DNA of 64,000 nucleotides from Oceanispirochaeta sp. M1 (GCF_003346715.1 NZ_QQPQ01000030.1:1-64000); one strand, 5' to 3'. Positions 27,889 to 36,980 are shown, numbered from the stretch's first letter. Notes: a model not told the origin generated them from the sequence alone. A program made the numbers and translations.

Positions 27889-30196
27889 GCAGACTATCCA
27901 CACGAGGCAGATAAATCGTGAACTCACTCCCTTTTCCGACTTCAGATTCCAGATTGATAAAACCGCCGCTCTGCCTTACACAGCCGTATACAGCTGCAAG
28001 AGCAAGACCTGAATGTTCTGCGGACTCAAAATCTATGGAGAAAAAGGGTTCAAAAATATGGGATTTACGATCTTCATCCATACCGGCTCCCGTATCTCTG
28101 ACAGTCAGTGAGGCATAGTTTCCAGGACAACAGTCTTCCCAGTTTTTACACTCTTCCTCCGGGATAAAGGAACTCCCTGTCTCAATGGTGATTCTCCCCT
28201 GTCCGCTGATTTCATCTTTGGCATTCATGCATAGATTTACAAGAATCTGGTTCAGCTGATTGGGATCAATTTCGACTGAGCCTGCATTCATTTCGGGACT
28301 CCATTCCAGTTGGATTTCTGCACCTGCAAGTCTATCCAGCATCTCTATCATAAGGGTAATTGTATTGTTCAGATCCATAACCCGGCGATTAACTACCTGC
28401 TTACGGGCAAACGCCAGTAGCTGTCGTGTCAGGTCAGCTGAGCGTTGGCTGGCTTTTTTTATCTCATTCAGATAATTGTAGTTAGGCCATTGGGGACCCT
28501 CATTCTCCATGATTATATCTGTATAGCCCAGTATAACACCAAGCATATTATTGAAATCATGAGCAATTCCACCTGCCAGACGTCCTACGGTTTCCATCTT
28601 CTGAACCTGCATCAAGCTCTCTTTCAGCCTGTTTTTTTCCGTTTCATTCTGTTTTTCCCGGCTTATATCTCTGAACTCAACAACACGGACTGGTTTGCCC
28701 TTATAGGGAATGTTTCTGGCTTCAACCCTGAGAGGGTACTCCTCTCCGTTCTTTCGGCAGCCCTGTACTTCATAATCCTTTTCATAACCGAGTTTGATAT
28801 TGTTCAGTACCTTATCTTTGGAGTCCTCGGCAATAAGCTGAAGACTGTTCATACCTATCAGTTCATTGTATTCATACCCGCTTATCTCAGACAGGCCCAG
28901 ATTACATTCAAGAATCAATCCCTTATCATGAATAGCAATTCCACCGAAAGAGGCATTGTGGAGTACCCGAAAGCGTTCTTCACTTTCCTGAATCTTCGTT
29001 TCTGAATCCAGCCTCTCAGTTATATCGTGGAAGTTGACGAGAACTCCATTAATATCCGAATCAGATAGAAGGTTTCTGCCGGTCAACTGAATATCAGTAT
29101 AATGCCCGTCTGCACGTCTGTATCTTATCTCCACGGTTTCACGGCTGTCCTTTTTATCGAGAAGTCTGGAAAATGCCTGTTTAAGAGTTTTTATATTGTC
29201 CGGGTGTACATTTTCCCAGACCGATTGATTAGCTCTGATTACTGAAGACCAACCGTAAAGATTCTCAATATTGGGGCTGATATATTTGATTAAAGCCTCC
29301 TTATCCAGAATCACAAGAACATCGGAAATATTCGCAATAAGGGAGCTGTGGAGTGCCTGTGAGATGCTCAGCTCTTCTGTATCTTTTTTCAATTCCTGAA
29401 AAATAGTTGAGTAAGGATGGTGTACAGAGGAGTAGACCAGAGCCTGGAATATAAGACCGAAGGAGATCACCTTTAAAAAATGACCTAGAGCATTGAAAAA
29501 ACCATATACATCAATGTATATGGTAAAAGCCAGTTCTGAAGCAATTGAAACCGAAAGAGACATCACCAGGAGACTATAGACCCTTCTGTCCAGTTCTTTC
29601 CGACACTTGTGAAATCCCCGGATTGACAGAAGCAGAATCAGACAGATAGCGTATTCAGCCAGGGTTTTGAACTGTGTGAACCCCTGACCCTCAATATAAC
29701 AGACTGGAAAGATCTCTGTATAATATATGACAGCCAGAATCAGAGTAGTGATAAGAGAAAATATCACCATGTACTTTCTGACAGGAATTCTGTCCTTTTT
29801 GTGGATTAATATGGATACGAGAAGAAGAGAGACAGCCTCCATACCCCGTGCGGAAATCCATAGCTGCCCTGCTGTATTCGAGCCTTCTATGCCTTCAAAT
29901 ACATTCATGCCCTTATAGCTGAGAGTATGAAATAGATCTATAAAACCGATAAAAAGATAGGCAATGCCCAGGAAGAGGAGGGTCTTGTTCCTGGTTATCT
30001 TTCTTGTGGTCCACATTAAAAGAAATACACTCCAGGCCACAGAGATCGAAAACAGTTCGGTAATACCATGGAAAAGAAGAGCATTCCCCTGACTGAGCAG
30101 GTATATCAAACAGAGTAATACAAAACCAAAGATCAGGTTTTGAAAAAGAGAATCTGTCTTTATGTCACTTCCTTCCAAAGGTGAATCTCCAATCAC
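27875..30196 (-). CDS. Membrane-associated hybrid-type sensor histidine kinase (MASE3-PAS-PAS-HisKA)
   Basis: A 773-residue protein from GTG 30196. About eight hydrophobic segments fill residues 18-250 (GNALLFHGITELFSISVAWSV, then HTLSYKGMNVF), which resembles the MASE3 sensor domain. Two PAS domains follow (~280-400 and ~405-520; YISPNIENLYGW, ISGYEYNELIG). HisKA has GRLAGGIAHDFNNMLGVILG with the phosphoacceptor His; HATPase has VNLCMNAKDEI, DTGAGM and a changed G2 box (EHSGLALAAVYG in place of GTGLGLATVYG). It has no receiver domain. It is 32 bp downstream of the HD-GYP response regulator on the same strand, presumably its partner. Confidence 0.88.
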   Translation of the reverse strand: MIGDSPLEGSDIKTDSLFQNLIFGFVLLCLIYLLSQGNALLFHGITELFSISVAWSVFLLMWTTRKITRNKTLLFLGIAYLFIGFIDLFHTLSYKGMNVFEGIEGSNTAGQLWISARGMEAVSLLLVSILIHKKDRIPVRKYMVIFSLITTLILAVIYYTEIFPVCYIEGQGFTQFKTLAEYAICLILLLSIRGFHKCRKELDRRVYSLLVMSLSVSIASELAFTIYIDVYGFFNALGHFLKVISFGLIFQALVYSSVHHPYSTIFQELKKDTEELSISQALHSSLIANISDVLVILDKEALIKYISPNIENLYGWSSVIRANQSVWENVHPDNIKTLKQAFSRLLDKKDSRETVEIRYRRADGHYTDIQLTGRNLLSDSDINGVLVNFHDITERLDSETKIQESEERFRVLHNASFGGIAIHDKGLILECNLGLSEISGYEYNELIGMNSLQLIAEDSKDKVLNNIKLGYEKDYEVQGCRKNGEEYPLRVEARNIPYKGKPVRVVEFRDISREKQNETEKNRLKESLMQVQKMETVGRLAGGIAHDFNNMLGVILGYTDIIMENEGPQWPNYNYLNEIKKASQRSADLTRQLLAFARKQVVNRRVMDLNNTITLMIEMLDRLAGAEIQLEWSPEMNAGSVEIDPNQLNQILVNLCMNAKDEISGQGRITIETGSSFIPEEECKNWEDCCPGNYASLTVRDTGAGMDEDRKSHIFEPFFSIDFESAEHSGLALAAVYGCVRQSGGFINLESEVGKGSEFTIYLPRVDSLQKNS

Positions 30197-30228
30197 GCAG
30201 TATTTATAAAGCTGTTATCAAGCTGTTA

Positions 30229-31377
30229 TCAAGCTAAATAAGAGCATGTTTTACTCTCCTCCATAATCTCAGCCTTGAGATCAAGAATTAAATCAATATT
30301 TCTGAAGAAAGAATCAACAACCTGAGAATCAAAAAGGACTCCCGAGTTTTCTCTGATAAACTCCTGGCATTTCTCTTCACTCCAGGCCGTTTTATAAGCA
30401 CGGCTGCTTCCCAGGGCATCATAGACATCGGCTATTGCAACAATTCTGGCTTCCAGGGGTATCTCATCACCTCTGAGGCCCTCGGGGTAACCGCTTCCAT
30501 CAATTCGTTCGTGATGTGATTTAGCAATCCGGGCTGCAGTTTCCAGCAGTTTATCGGAGAAGGAGAAGTCATCGAATGTTCCATTCCCATATAGCATATC
30601 ATTGCTATCAAGAGATTCACTTTTCAATATTTCCTCACCAAACTCGCAGTGTCTCTTCATTTCATCAAATTCAATATCTGTGAGCTTGCCTTGTTTCAGG
30701 AGAATCTTTTCGGAAATTCCTATCTTCCCTATGTCATGTACAGGAGCTGCCTGGTGGATTATATTTATCAGATCTTCTTCAAGATCCAGTCCTGTGGCAA
30801 TAATTCTCGAATATTCTGAAACCCTCAAAAAATGCTGACCGGTCTCATAGTCCTTATATTCTGCAGCACGGGAGAGAATTCCGATGATCCGGCTTCGAGA
30901 CCGATGAAGCTCCCTGTTATTGTTTTCCAGCTCTTTGGTTCTCTGTTGAACCATCTGCTCAAGATTTTCTTTATAGAGTCTGTTTTCAATTATCAGTTTT
31001 CTTTTCTCAAGAGCTTGCTCTATCACCTGATACAGGGTCGAGATATCCCTGAAAGGCTTCTGAATGAAATCAAAAACCCCTGTATGCAGGGCATCTATGG
31101 CCGTATCAATATCTCTGTTTCCTGAAATGATCACTGAAGCGACATCAGGCTGTATTTCTCTGGCTCTGCTTATAAACTCAGTTCCATACATCTCGGGCAT
31201 ATTGAAATCTACAAGCATCAGATCAACAGTGTTCTCATGCATCTTCTCCAGGGCATGATGAGCATTATTTGTAACAATCGTTTTGTACCGCGAGGAGATA
31301 ATACTTTCCAAAAGCATAGTGATGGATTGATCATCATCTAAAATCAATATTGTAAGATCGGTCACTGTCACTCCCAT
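30229..31377 (-). CDS. Response regulator with HD-GYP domain (putative c-di-GMP phosphodiesterase)
   Basis: A 382-residue protein. The receiver domain (8-125) has Asp57 in LMLVDFNMPEMYG. A coiled linker (~140-165) precedes the HD-GYP domain: HDIGKIGISEKILLKQG, then HHERIDGSGYPEGLRGDEIP and DVYDALGSSRAYK. HD-GYP enzymes hydrolyse cyclic di-GMP; all key His/Asp and the GYP triad are present, so activity is likely. The kinase gene follows 32 bp downstream. An 11-bp unit, AAGCTGTTATC, is duplicated in tandem at 30209-30230, overlapping the stop codon. Confidence 0.92.
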   Translation of the reverse strand: MGVTVTDLTILILDDDQSITMLLESIISSRYKTIVTNNAHHALEKMHENTVDLMLVDFNMPEMYGTEFISRAREIQPDVASVIISGNRDIDTAIDALHTGVFDFIQKPFRDISTLYQVIEQALEKRKLIIENRLYKENLEQMVQQRTKELENNNRELHRSRSRIIGILSRAAEYKDYETGQHFLRVSEYSRIIATGLDLEEDLINIIHQAAPVHDIGKIGISEKILLKQGKLTDIEFDEMKRHCEFGEEILKSESLDSNDMLYGNGTFDDFSFSDKLLETAARIAKSHHERIDGSGYPEGLRGDEIPLEARIVAIADVYDALGSSRAYKTAWSEEKCQEFIRENSGVLFDSQVVDSFFRNIDLILDLKAEIMEESKTCSYLA

Positions 31378-31665
31378 TTAGACATTAAAACTCTGATTAT
31401 TATTAAGCACCCGTTCCTGTGATCTGTAAATAGATATGCCACATGTAACGGTTACACAATTAATCATAATTCGGGCGTCTTCCCATCCTTATGAACGGGG
31501 GCTGCCTCTTCGCGGGTATGGTCCTCCTGCCCCCTCTATGTTGCATATTTTGTGGATGATAGTAGGGCTTTGAAAGGCTCTATATTCTGTTAAATGCCGT
31601 TATATGGAGTAAAAAGATGTGTTTTCGCATTGACACGGTCCATCCAGGTATGTTCCTATACCCTT
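31378..31665. other. Intergenic region with GC-rich stem-loop and 13-bp palindrome
   Basis: This 288-bp divergent gap separates the HD-GYP gene (minus) from a small secreted-protein gene (plus). It holds TGTAACGGTTACA (31444-31456), an operator-like palindrome with 6-bp arms and a central base. It also holds a GC-rich block (about 31470-31535) much richer in G+C than its surroundings, with a perfect stem GGGGGC (31497-31502)/GCCCCC (31529-31534). The rest is AT-rich, with no other gene. A riboswitch or small RNA is possible, but I match it to no known class. Confidence 0.4.
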
Positions 31666-32025
31666 ATGAGGAATTTCCTGGCTACAGCCTCACTTTTTAT
31701 CTTTATTCTCAGTTTTGTCACAGCAGACATCCTTCAGAATTTTTCAGAGGATGAAGCCGGTGGTCAGGCAGTATTCAGCCGGAGTGAACTCCCCGATGGT
31801 GATCATCTTGAAAATGCTCTTCATATGGGAGATGCAGGGGAAGAAGAGAGCCGGTGCAGAGTCCGTTCCAGAATCATATTCCAGACTGCCGTCACCGTAG
31901 CAGACAGAGCTCCGGTAGGCCTAATCAAGTCACGTTTATATCACAGCTTCGGGACTTCTGATAAATCCCGGGTATGCACACGGCTCCTAAATCAGAGAGC
32001 CCCTCCTGTAACGATCAATCTTTAA
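31666..32025 (+). CDS. Small putative exported protein
   Basis: About 119 residues from ATG 31666; the frame stays open upstream to an ATG at 31594. MRNFLATASLFIFILSFVTA looks like a signal peptide, followed by a hydrophilic, Arg- and acid-rich mature part without recognised motifs. The ribosome-binding site is poor. It lies 43 bp before the CBS protein and upstream of the SulP transporter on the same strand, and may belong to that operon. The C-terminal sequence is of unusual composition (many Arg and Ser), so a non-coding origin remains possible. Confidence 0.4.
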   Translation: MRNFLATASLFIFILSFVTADILQNFSEDEAGGQAVFSRSELPDGDHLENALHMGDAGEEESRCRVRSRIIFQTAVTVADRAPVGLIKSRLYHSFGTSDKSRVCTRLLNQRAPPVTINL

Positions 32026-32068
32026 AGCGCTGCTCTGCAGCCGAATGATCAAACACACGGAGCAAATT

Positions 32069-32536
32069 ATGAAAAATACACATATTACAGAACTGTTAAG
32101 CAATAAAGAACTGAATACTGTTTCATCCGACGATACCCTTAAAGTCCTTCTGAATAATCAGCTGAGAGATTCTACCAGCACCAACTACTATATGATGGAT
32201 GAGAATGATGTCCTTCGCGGAATTATCAGCGAAAGGCATCTGATCCGATATCTGGGAGGATATATCCCCTTCGTTGATCAGAAAGGTCTGAATCAATTTC
32301 TGGATAATATTGAAACAGTACGGATCTCCGATATAATGGAGACAGAATTCACATCCATCTCAGTGGACAGTTTTCTCACCGATATTGTTCCCCTTATAGA
32401 TGATTGCTGTGGGGAAATTCCTGTTATTGACTCTCAGGGCAGACTCCTGGGTGAAGTCACTGCGCAGAGTATACTCCAGCGTTTTGAGCGGAAACAGATA
32501 CGCCGGGATGAAGCAGTACTGGCTCATAGCTGTTAA
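32069..32536 (+). CDS. CBS-domain-pair protein
   Basis: About 155 residues from ATG 32069, chosen because ACGGAGC sits 6-7 nt upstream. It consists of a single Bateman module: a first CBS motif (TVSSDDTLKVLLNNQ...LRGIISERHLI) and a second (DIMETEFTSISVDSFLTDIV...EIPVIDSQGRLLGEVTAQS). Bateman modules bind adenine nucleotides and gate transporters or enzymes. It immediately precedes the SulP transporter gene on the same strand, so it probably regulates that anion transporter according to nucleotide levels (inference). Confidence 0.8.
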   Translation: MKNTHITELLSNKELNTVSSDDTLKVLLNNQLRDSTSTNYYMMDENDVLRGIISERHLIRYLGGYIPFVDQKGLNQFLDNIETVRISDIMETEFTSISVDSFLTDIVPLIDDCCGEIPVIDSQGRLLGEVTAQSILQRFERKQIRRDEAVLAHSC

Positions 32537-32552
32537 TTCTGTATTGCAGAAA

Positions 32553-32583
32553 GGGACTGCAGGTTCACACTTCCTGCAGCCCC
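32553..32583 (+). promoter_or_regulatory. Stem-loop between the CBS and SulP genes
   Basis: GGG-A-CTGCAGG (32553-32563) pairs with CCTGCAG-C-CCC (32573-32583), with one internal mismatch and a 9-nt loop. No T-run follows directly, so it may be a processing or stabilising hairpin rather than a terminator. Confidence 0.5.
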
Positions 32584-32613
32584 CTATAGATTTTTAAATC
32601 AAGGAAATGACGA

Positions 32614-34278
32614 ATGAATATTGAAATGACTCCTAAACTGTTTACCTGTCTGAAGCAGGGTCTCAGACCCGGGCAGCTTAAAAAGGATATCTCTTCGGGA
32701 ATCCTGGTGGGGATCATTGCACTGCCTCTGGCAATCGCCTTTGCCATAGCCTCGGGATCCACCCCGGAAAAGGGGATACTGACAGCCATTATTGCCGGTT
32801 TCATAATCTCCTTCTTTGGAGGCAGCAGGGTTCAGATCGGAGGTCCTACCGGGGCATTTATTGTTATCATCCTCTCTATTCAGAGCCAGTACGGCTATGA
32901 AGGACTCCTTATATCAACCCTGATGGCCGGTGTCATTCTGATCCTGATGGGTGTATTGCGCCTTGGATCACTTTTAAAATACATACCTCAGACATTAATC
33001 ACAGGGTTTACAACAGCTATTGCCATAATTATTTTTACTACTCAGGTAAAGGATTTCCTTGGCCTGCAGGCAGCAGTGCCGGATGCATTCCTTAATAAAT
33101 GGATCTTTTATATAAGGCATATAAATCAGAGCAGTTTCTATTCTGTTTTAATCGGTCTAGTGACCATTGCCATTATTCTGTTATTACCCAGGCTTACCCG
33201 TAAAGTTCCCGCCGCCTTTGCAGCCATTGTCATAACTACTGTTATCAGCGCCGCGGCGAACCTTCCGGTGGAGACCATATATACCCGATTCGGTACTATG
33301 GAGTTCAGTGGATTTATCCCCGCAATACCCCAATTTTCACTGAATACTCTCAGCAGCTATATTGCACCGGCCTTTACCATCGCCATCCTCGGAGCCCTGG
33401 AATCTCTTCTCTCTGCGGTTGTTGCCGACGGGATGATCGGAGGGAAACACCGCTCCAATATAGAACTTATAGCCCAGGGGCTGGCCAATGTGATCACTCC
33501 CTTGTTCGGCGGACTCCCTGCAACAGGGGCAATAGCCAGAACCGCAGCTAATATCAACAACGGCGGCAGAACACCAATTGCAGGAATCGTACATGCCCTG
33601 ACCCTGCTGTTGATTTATCTGATCGCCATGCCCGTGGTAAAATACATCCCCATGTCGACACTGGCGGGAATACTTTTTATGGTGGCATGGAATATGGCTG
33701 AGCTCAGAGAGTTCTTTAATATTCTCAGAGTCAATATCTATGAAGCCATGGTGCTTCTGGCTACCTTTTTTCTTACCCTTTTTATGGACCTTACCATAGC
33801 CATTCCTGTTGGTTTTATGCTCTCAGTAATCCTTTTTATGAAAAGGATGTCCGACTCGGTGGAACTGAATCCGCTGATGAGTACTAAGACAGTGGAGGGG
33901 AAAATATTTTCCCACGAAATTGGGGAGTACTCCGAAGGGATTGTTATTTATGAATTAAACGGACCCATGTTCTTCGGTTCTGTTCATCATCTGCTTAATA
34001 TATCAAGAACCCTGAAATCTCATCAGAGTACATTGATACTCCGTTTTCGTTATGTTCCAATTGTAGACTCATCGGGACTCGTTAAGCTTAAGATGATAAT
34101 CAGGGAACTTGAAAAGAAGGATATTCAGCTTATCTTCTCCGGGGTGAATCCTGCTGTAAAGAAGAAATTCCTCAATCAGAACATGATAGAGGAAAAGCGT
34201 ATCTTCGATGATATTGAATCTGCAGTAGTCTATGCGGAATCAATCAACCGGGGTATGCCTTCTCCCGACCTGAAGTAA
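32614..34278 (+). CDS. SulP-family inorganic anion transporter
   Basis: A 554-residue membrane protein. About 10-12 hydrophobic segments fill residues 30-430, with the SulP signature region GIIALPLAIAFAIASG and FFGGSRVQIGGPTGAFIVII (about residues 37-90). A C-terminal STAS domain (~440-545) contains FRYVPIVDSSGLVKL. Members exchange sulphate, bicarbonate or dicarboxylates. No carbonic anhydrase or sulphate-assimilation genes are nearby to fix the substrate. Its 3' end overlaps the convergent AraC gene by 35 bp. A CBS protein gene lies immediately upstream. Confidence 0.92.
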   Translation: MNIEMTPKLFTCLKQGLRPGQLKKDISSGILVGIIALPLAIAFAIASGSTPEKGILTAIIAGFIISFFGGSRVQIGGPTGAFIVIILSIQSQYGYEGLLISTLMAGVILILMGVLRLGSLLKYIPQTLITGFTTAIAIIIFTTQVKDFLGLQAAVPDAFLNKWIFYIRHINQSSFYSVLIGLVTIAIILLLPRLTRKVPAAFAAIVITTVISAAANLPVETIYTRFGTMEFSGFIPAIPQFSLNTLSSYIAPAFTIAILGALESLLSAVVADGMIGGKHRSNIELIAQGLANVITPLFGGLPATGAIARTAANINNGGRTPIAGIVHALTLLLIYLIAMPVVKYIPMSTLAGILFMVAWNMAELREFFNILRVNIYEAMVLLATFFLTLFMDLTIAIPVGFMLSVILFMKRMSDSVELNPLMSTKTVEGKIFSHEIGEYSEGIVIYELNGPMFFGSVHHLLNISRTLKSHQSTLILRFRYVPIVDSSGLVKLKMIIRELEKKDIQLIFSGVNPAVKKKFLNQNMIEEKRIFDDIESAVVYAESINRGMPSPDLK

Positions 34279-35239
34279 ATACCAGGTTCCGTCCGAACTT
34301 TCTATATTCCCGGGGGCTGACACCCTCAGCCTTTTTAAAAGCCTTTGACAGGGAGTGAACATCTGCAAAGCCGCAAAGCAGACTTATCTCAGAGAGAGAA
34401 TTGTCGGTGTAGGTCATTAGATCTTTTACCCGGGCAATCCTCAGCTGCCGGATGTAGCGCCCCGGGGAAAGACCATACTGTGCCGCAAACAGCCTGCGGA
34501 AGTAGGCCTCCGAAAGGTTCGCATTCTCCGCAAGATCCCTTACTGTCAGTTCTTCCGCCAGATTGTTCTGGACAAATGATGAGGCTGCTTCCATCACCGC
34601 TATATAACGCTCATTTTCTGTTTCATTCTTCCCATTCAAACCTCTCAGTATCTCAGTACATATCTGCATCATCAGCCCTGAAAGAGCCATCGTGTGTGCC
34701 TCGTGAGCGACTGCAGCCTCACGGCAGACTGTATTTATAAGACTGCCTATCTGTCTGTGATTGTAGAGCCGGGAGCGTCCTGGAATTCTGCTGAAGAGAG
34801 ACTCTGGAATCGCCGGATGGGCCATAGGAGTATAATCATCCAGATTATTGACACCCGAGGGGATGGAGAATTCCCAATGACTCTCAGGGTAGCGGTAAAT
34901 CAGATCAAAATGGATATAGGGGCAGACCATAACCCCCCCTGTTCCCTCCATGCTGTGTTCAGTATCCGGTGGTATCCAGAATAGATCTCCCGCACTTGCA
35001 TCATATCCGTTAGGGCCTACCGTGAACTGTCCTGAACCCTTCTCAATATAGACAAGCAGGAAATCAAGCAGCCTGCGTCTCTCCATCTTCCAGTTACCAC
35101 GGGGAGAATTTCCACACTGCCTTACATAAGGCCGCAGCCATTCCAGACAAGGGGTGACCTCCTCATAACCGGGCATACTTAATCCTGATCTGCGGGAGGT
35201 TTTCTCAGACCCACACATACTTGATTTTGAATTATCCAT
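34244..35239 (-). CDS. AraC-family regulator with N-terminal cupin domain
   Basis: About 331 residues from ATG 35239. The open frame extends to 35296, but a 26-bp palindrome (35256-35281) overlaps the upstream start candidates, so the downstream start is preferred. Residues ~55-150 form a cupin sugar-binding domain (VYIEKGSGQFTVGPNGYDASAGD, split here as VYIEKGSGQFTV and DLFWIPPDTEHSM). The C-terminal ~100 residues carry two HTHs (LTVRDLAENANLSEAYFRRL, LSEISLLCGFADVHSLSKAF). It is divergent from the URO-D-type gene at 35371, its likely target. It overlaps the 3' end of the SulP gene. Confidence 0.85.
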   Translation of the reverse strand: MDNSKSSMCGSEKTSRRSGLSMPGYEEVTPCLEWLRPYVRQCGNSPRGNWKMERRRLLDFLLVYIEKGSGQFTVGPNGYDASAGDLFWIPPDTEHSMEGTGGVMVCPYIHFDLIYRYPESHWEFSIPSGVNNLDDYTPMAHPAIPESLFSRIPGRSRLYNHRQIGSLINTVCREAAVAHEAHTMALSGLMMQICTEILRGLNGKNETENERYIAVMEAASSFVQNNLAEELTVRDLAENANLSEAYFRRLFAAQYGLSPGRYIRQLRIARVKDLMTYTDNSLSEISLLCGFADVHSLSKAFKKAEGVSPREYRKFGRNLVFTSGREKAYPG

Positions 35240-35255
35240 AGTTGATATTCTAATC

Positions 35256-35281
35256 ATAATGTATCGAAATGGATACATTAT
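35256..35281. promoter_or_regulatory. 26-bp palindromic operator
   Basis: ATAATGTATC (35256-35265), 6-bp spacer GAAATG, GATACATTAT (35272-35281): perfect 10-bp arms. It lies in the divergent region between the AraC regulator start and the URO-D-type gene, close to both promoters. AraC proteins usually bind direct repeats, so this symmetric site may belong to another, dimeric regulator. Confidence 0.7.
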
Positions 35282-35370
35282 ATCCCTTTTATCCATTCAC
35301 TTCTCAGCATAAAGGCTTAGAATTAGATCAGATATAAACAGTATCAGAAACAATTTTTAGGAGCATTGCT

Positions 35371-36411
35371 ATGTGGCTGCCCGACGGATCAAAAGAAGCT
35401 GATTTTTCTCAGCTGGAAAAAGTACTGAATAAAGAAGTTCCGGACAGACCTGTATTCTGGGAGTTTTTCCTGAATGACAGGCTTTATGACCTTTTATGCG
35501 GTGATACACCCATCCCGCAGGACCCAGCGCTCTTTTCTGTTGTAAGAAGTATTATCGCCTACCAGAAGGCCGGGTATGATTATGCTGTATTCTTCGAACC
35601 CGACAGCTTTTCTTTTCAGGTAAAAGACCGTCATAAGACTTCCTCAGTATCCATGAACGGGGGGCTGATCTCCGACTGGGAAAGTTTTGAAGCCTTTCCC
35701 TGGCCACGGATTGAGAATATGGACTTCAGCGTTATGGATAAGATTGATCCATACATTCCCGACGGTATGAAAATCATACCCAGCGGTCCCGGCGGAGTTG
35801 AGGAGAATGTAATTGAGCTGATGGGTTATGAGAATCTCTGCTATATGATGGTAGATGATCCGGAGCTGGTTAAAGCTGTTTTTGACAGGGTAGGGGGATT
35901 GATCTGTGAATATTACAGTCTATTCTGTGAATATCCCGCTGTAGGTTCAGTAATCAGCAATGACGACTGGGGATTCAATACCCAGCCTCTCCTCTCTCCT
36001 GATCAGATGGAAAAGTATCTCTATCCATGGCATAGAAAAATTACTTCAATCATCCATGGAGCAGGTTTGCCTGCGATTTTACACTCCTGCGGGAACCTTT
36101 ATCCTGATATTATGGAAGTGGTGATTGAAGACCTCGGCTATGAAGCCAAACACTCATATGAGGACAATATAAAACCGGTTGAAGAAGCCTATGAGGAATA
36201 TGGAGGCCGTATTGCTGTCCTTGGCGGAATAGATGTGGATTTCATAATCACCCACAGTGAAGAAGAAGTTTATAAGAGATCCATTGCCATGCTTGAGCGG
36301 ACATCCGGCAGACCCGGTTATGCCCTTGGAACAGGGAACTCTGTCCCCGATTACATCCCTGACAGTCATTATCTTGCCATGATTAAAGCCGGCTGGGATT
36401 TCGGAAGATAG
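35371..36411 (+). CDS. URO-D-superfamily protein with H-x-C motif
   Basis: A 346-residue TIM-barrel protein with a TTTTTAGGAGCATT ribosome-binding site. Family landmarks: VPDRPVFWEFFL near the N terminus, SNDDWGFNTQPLLSPDQMEKY, LPAILHSCGNLYPDIMEV and GYALGTGNSVPDYIP. HSCG retains the His-x-Cys that binds zinc in MtaA-type methyltransferases, but the final conserved Cys is not apparent (GTGNSVP). It stands alone downstream of the palindromic operator and divergent from an AraC regulator. It is not HemE because the context is catabolic and the N-terminal Arg motif differs. The substrate is unknown. Confidence 0.75.
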   Translation: MWLPDGSKEADFSQLEKVLNKEVPDRPVFWEFFLNDRLYDLLCGDTPIPQDPALFSVVRSIIAYQKAGYDYAVFFEPDSFSFQVKDRHKTSSVSMNGGLISDWESFEAFPWPRIENMDFSVMDKIDPYIPDGMKIIPSGPGGVEENVIELMGYENLCYMMVDDPELVKAVFDRVGGLICEYYSLFCEYPAVGSVISNDDWGFNTQPLLSPDQMEKYLYPWHRKITSIIHGAGLPAILHSCGNLYPDIMEVVIEDLGYEAKHSYEDNIKPVEEAYEEYGGRIAVLGGIDVDFIITHSEEEVYKRSIAMLERTSGRPGYALGTGNSVPDYIPDSHYLAMIKAGWDFGR

Positions 36412-36479
36412 ACCGACTTTGTCAGGCTTTGGCAAAGGTCAAAAAAATAATTCAATTTCCACGCTAAGTGTATATAATT

Positions 36480-36980
36480 ATGAATATGATTTTAGAAATA
36501 TTGGCTTTAATATTCGCTATCCTTGTACTGGTTGTGGGGATTATCGGTTGTGTCGTTCCTGTTCTGCCCGGGCCTGTACTCAGCTTTGCCTCATTGCTGA
36601 TAGTCTCACTGCCCGGCGGCTTCACTCTATATAGACCCCGGCTTCTGGTTATATTGGGAGTCCTGGCTCTTATATCACAATTCCTGGATAATATTTTTCC
36701 TGTGCTTGCCTCAAAAAAAGCAGGTGCCGGGAAAGGTGGAACCTGGGGTTCTGTCGCCGGGATGCTCCTGGGGATGATCTTCTTTCCTCCCTTAGGTGTA
36801 TTTATCGGAGCCTTTGCCGGAGCATTTCTGGGAGAGATTCTCTTTAATAAAGAGAACGAAAATCCTCTGAAAGCTGCACTGGGTGTTTTTACCGGAACTC
36901 TTTTAGGCATATTGTTCAAGTTGTCCGTTAGTGGAGTTATTGCTGTTTATCTGATCATCGGAATCAGACAGCTTTTTTAG
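36480..36980 (+). CDS. DUF456 family membrane protein
   Basis: About 166 residues from ATG 36480 (GTG 36468 and ATG 36486 are alternatives; no good ribosome-binding site decides). Four hydrophobic segments contain the DUF456 features VVGIIGCVVPVLPGPVLSF and GTWGSVAGMLLGMIFFPPLG, with a glycine-rich helix GVFIGAFAGAFLGEIL. Family members are small inner-membrane proteins of unknown function. It is followed 53 bp later by a three-unit palindromic repeat array. Confidence 0.8.
   Translation: MNMILEILALIFAILVLVVGIIGCVVPVLPGPVLSFASLLIVSLPGGFTLYRPRLLVILGVLALISQFLDNIFPVLASKKAGAGKGGTWGSVAGMLLGMIFFPPLGVFIGAFAGAFLGEILFNKENENPLKAALGVFTGTLLGILFKLSVSGVIAVYLIIGIRQLF

Noticed and set aside
30209-30235. Tandem 11-bp repeat at the HD-GYP stop codon as a regulatory array
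   Set aside because: Only two copies; most simply a local duplication of the stop-codon region.
31470-31535. c-di-GMP riboswitch upstream of the HD-GYP gene
   Set aside because: The GEMM conserved core nucleotides are not present; kept only as an unnamed structured block.
36415-36450. Hairpin after the third URO-D gene as a terminator
   Set aside because: The stem is followed by A residues, not T, on the transcribed strand.
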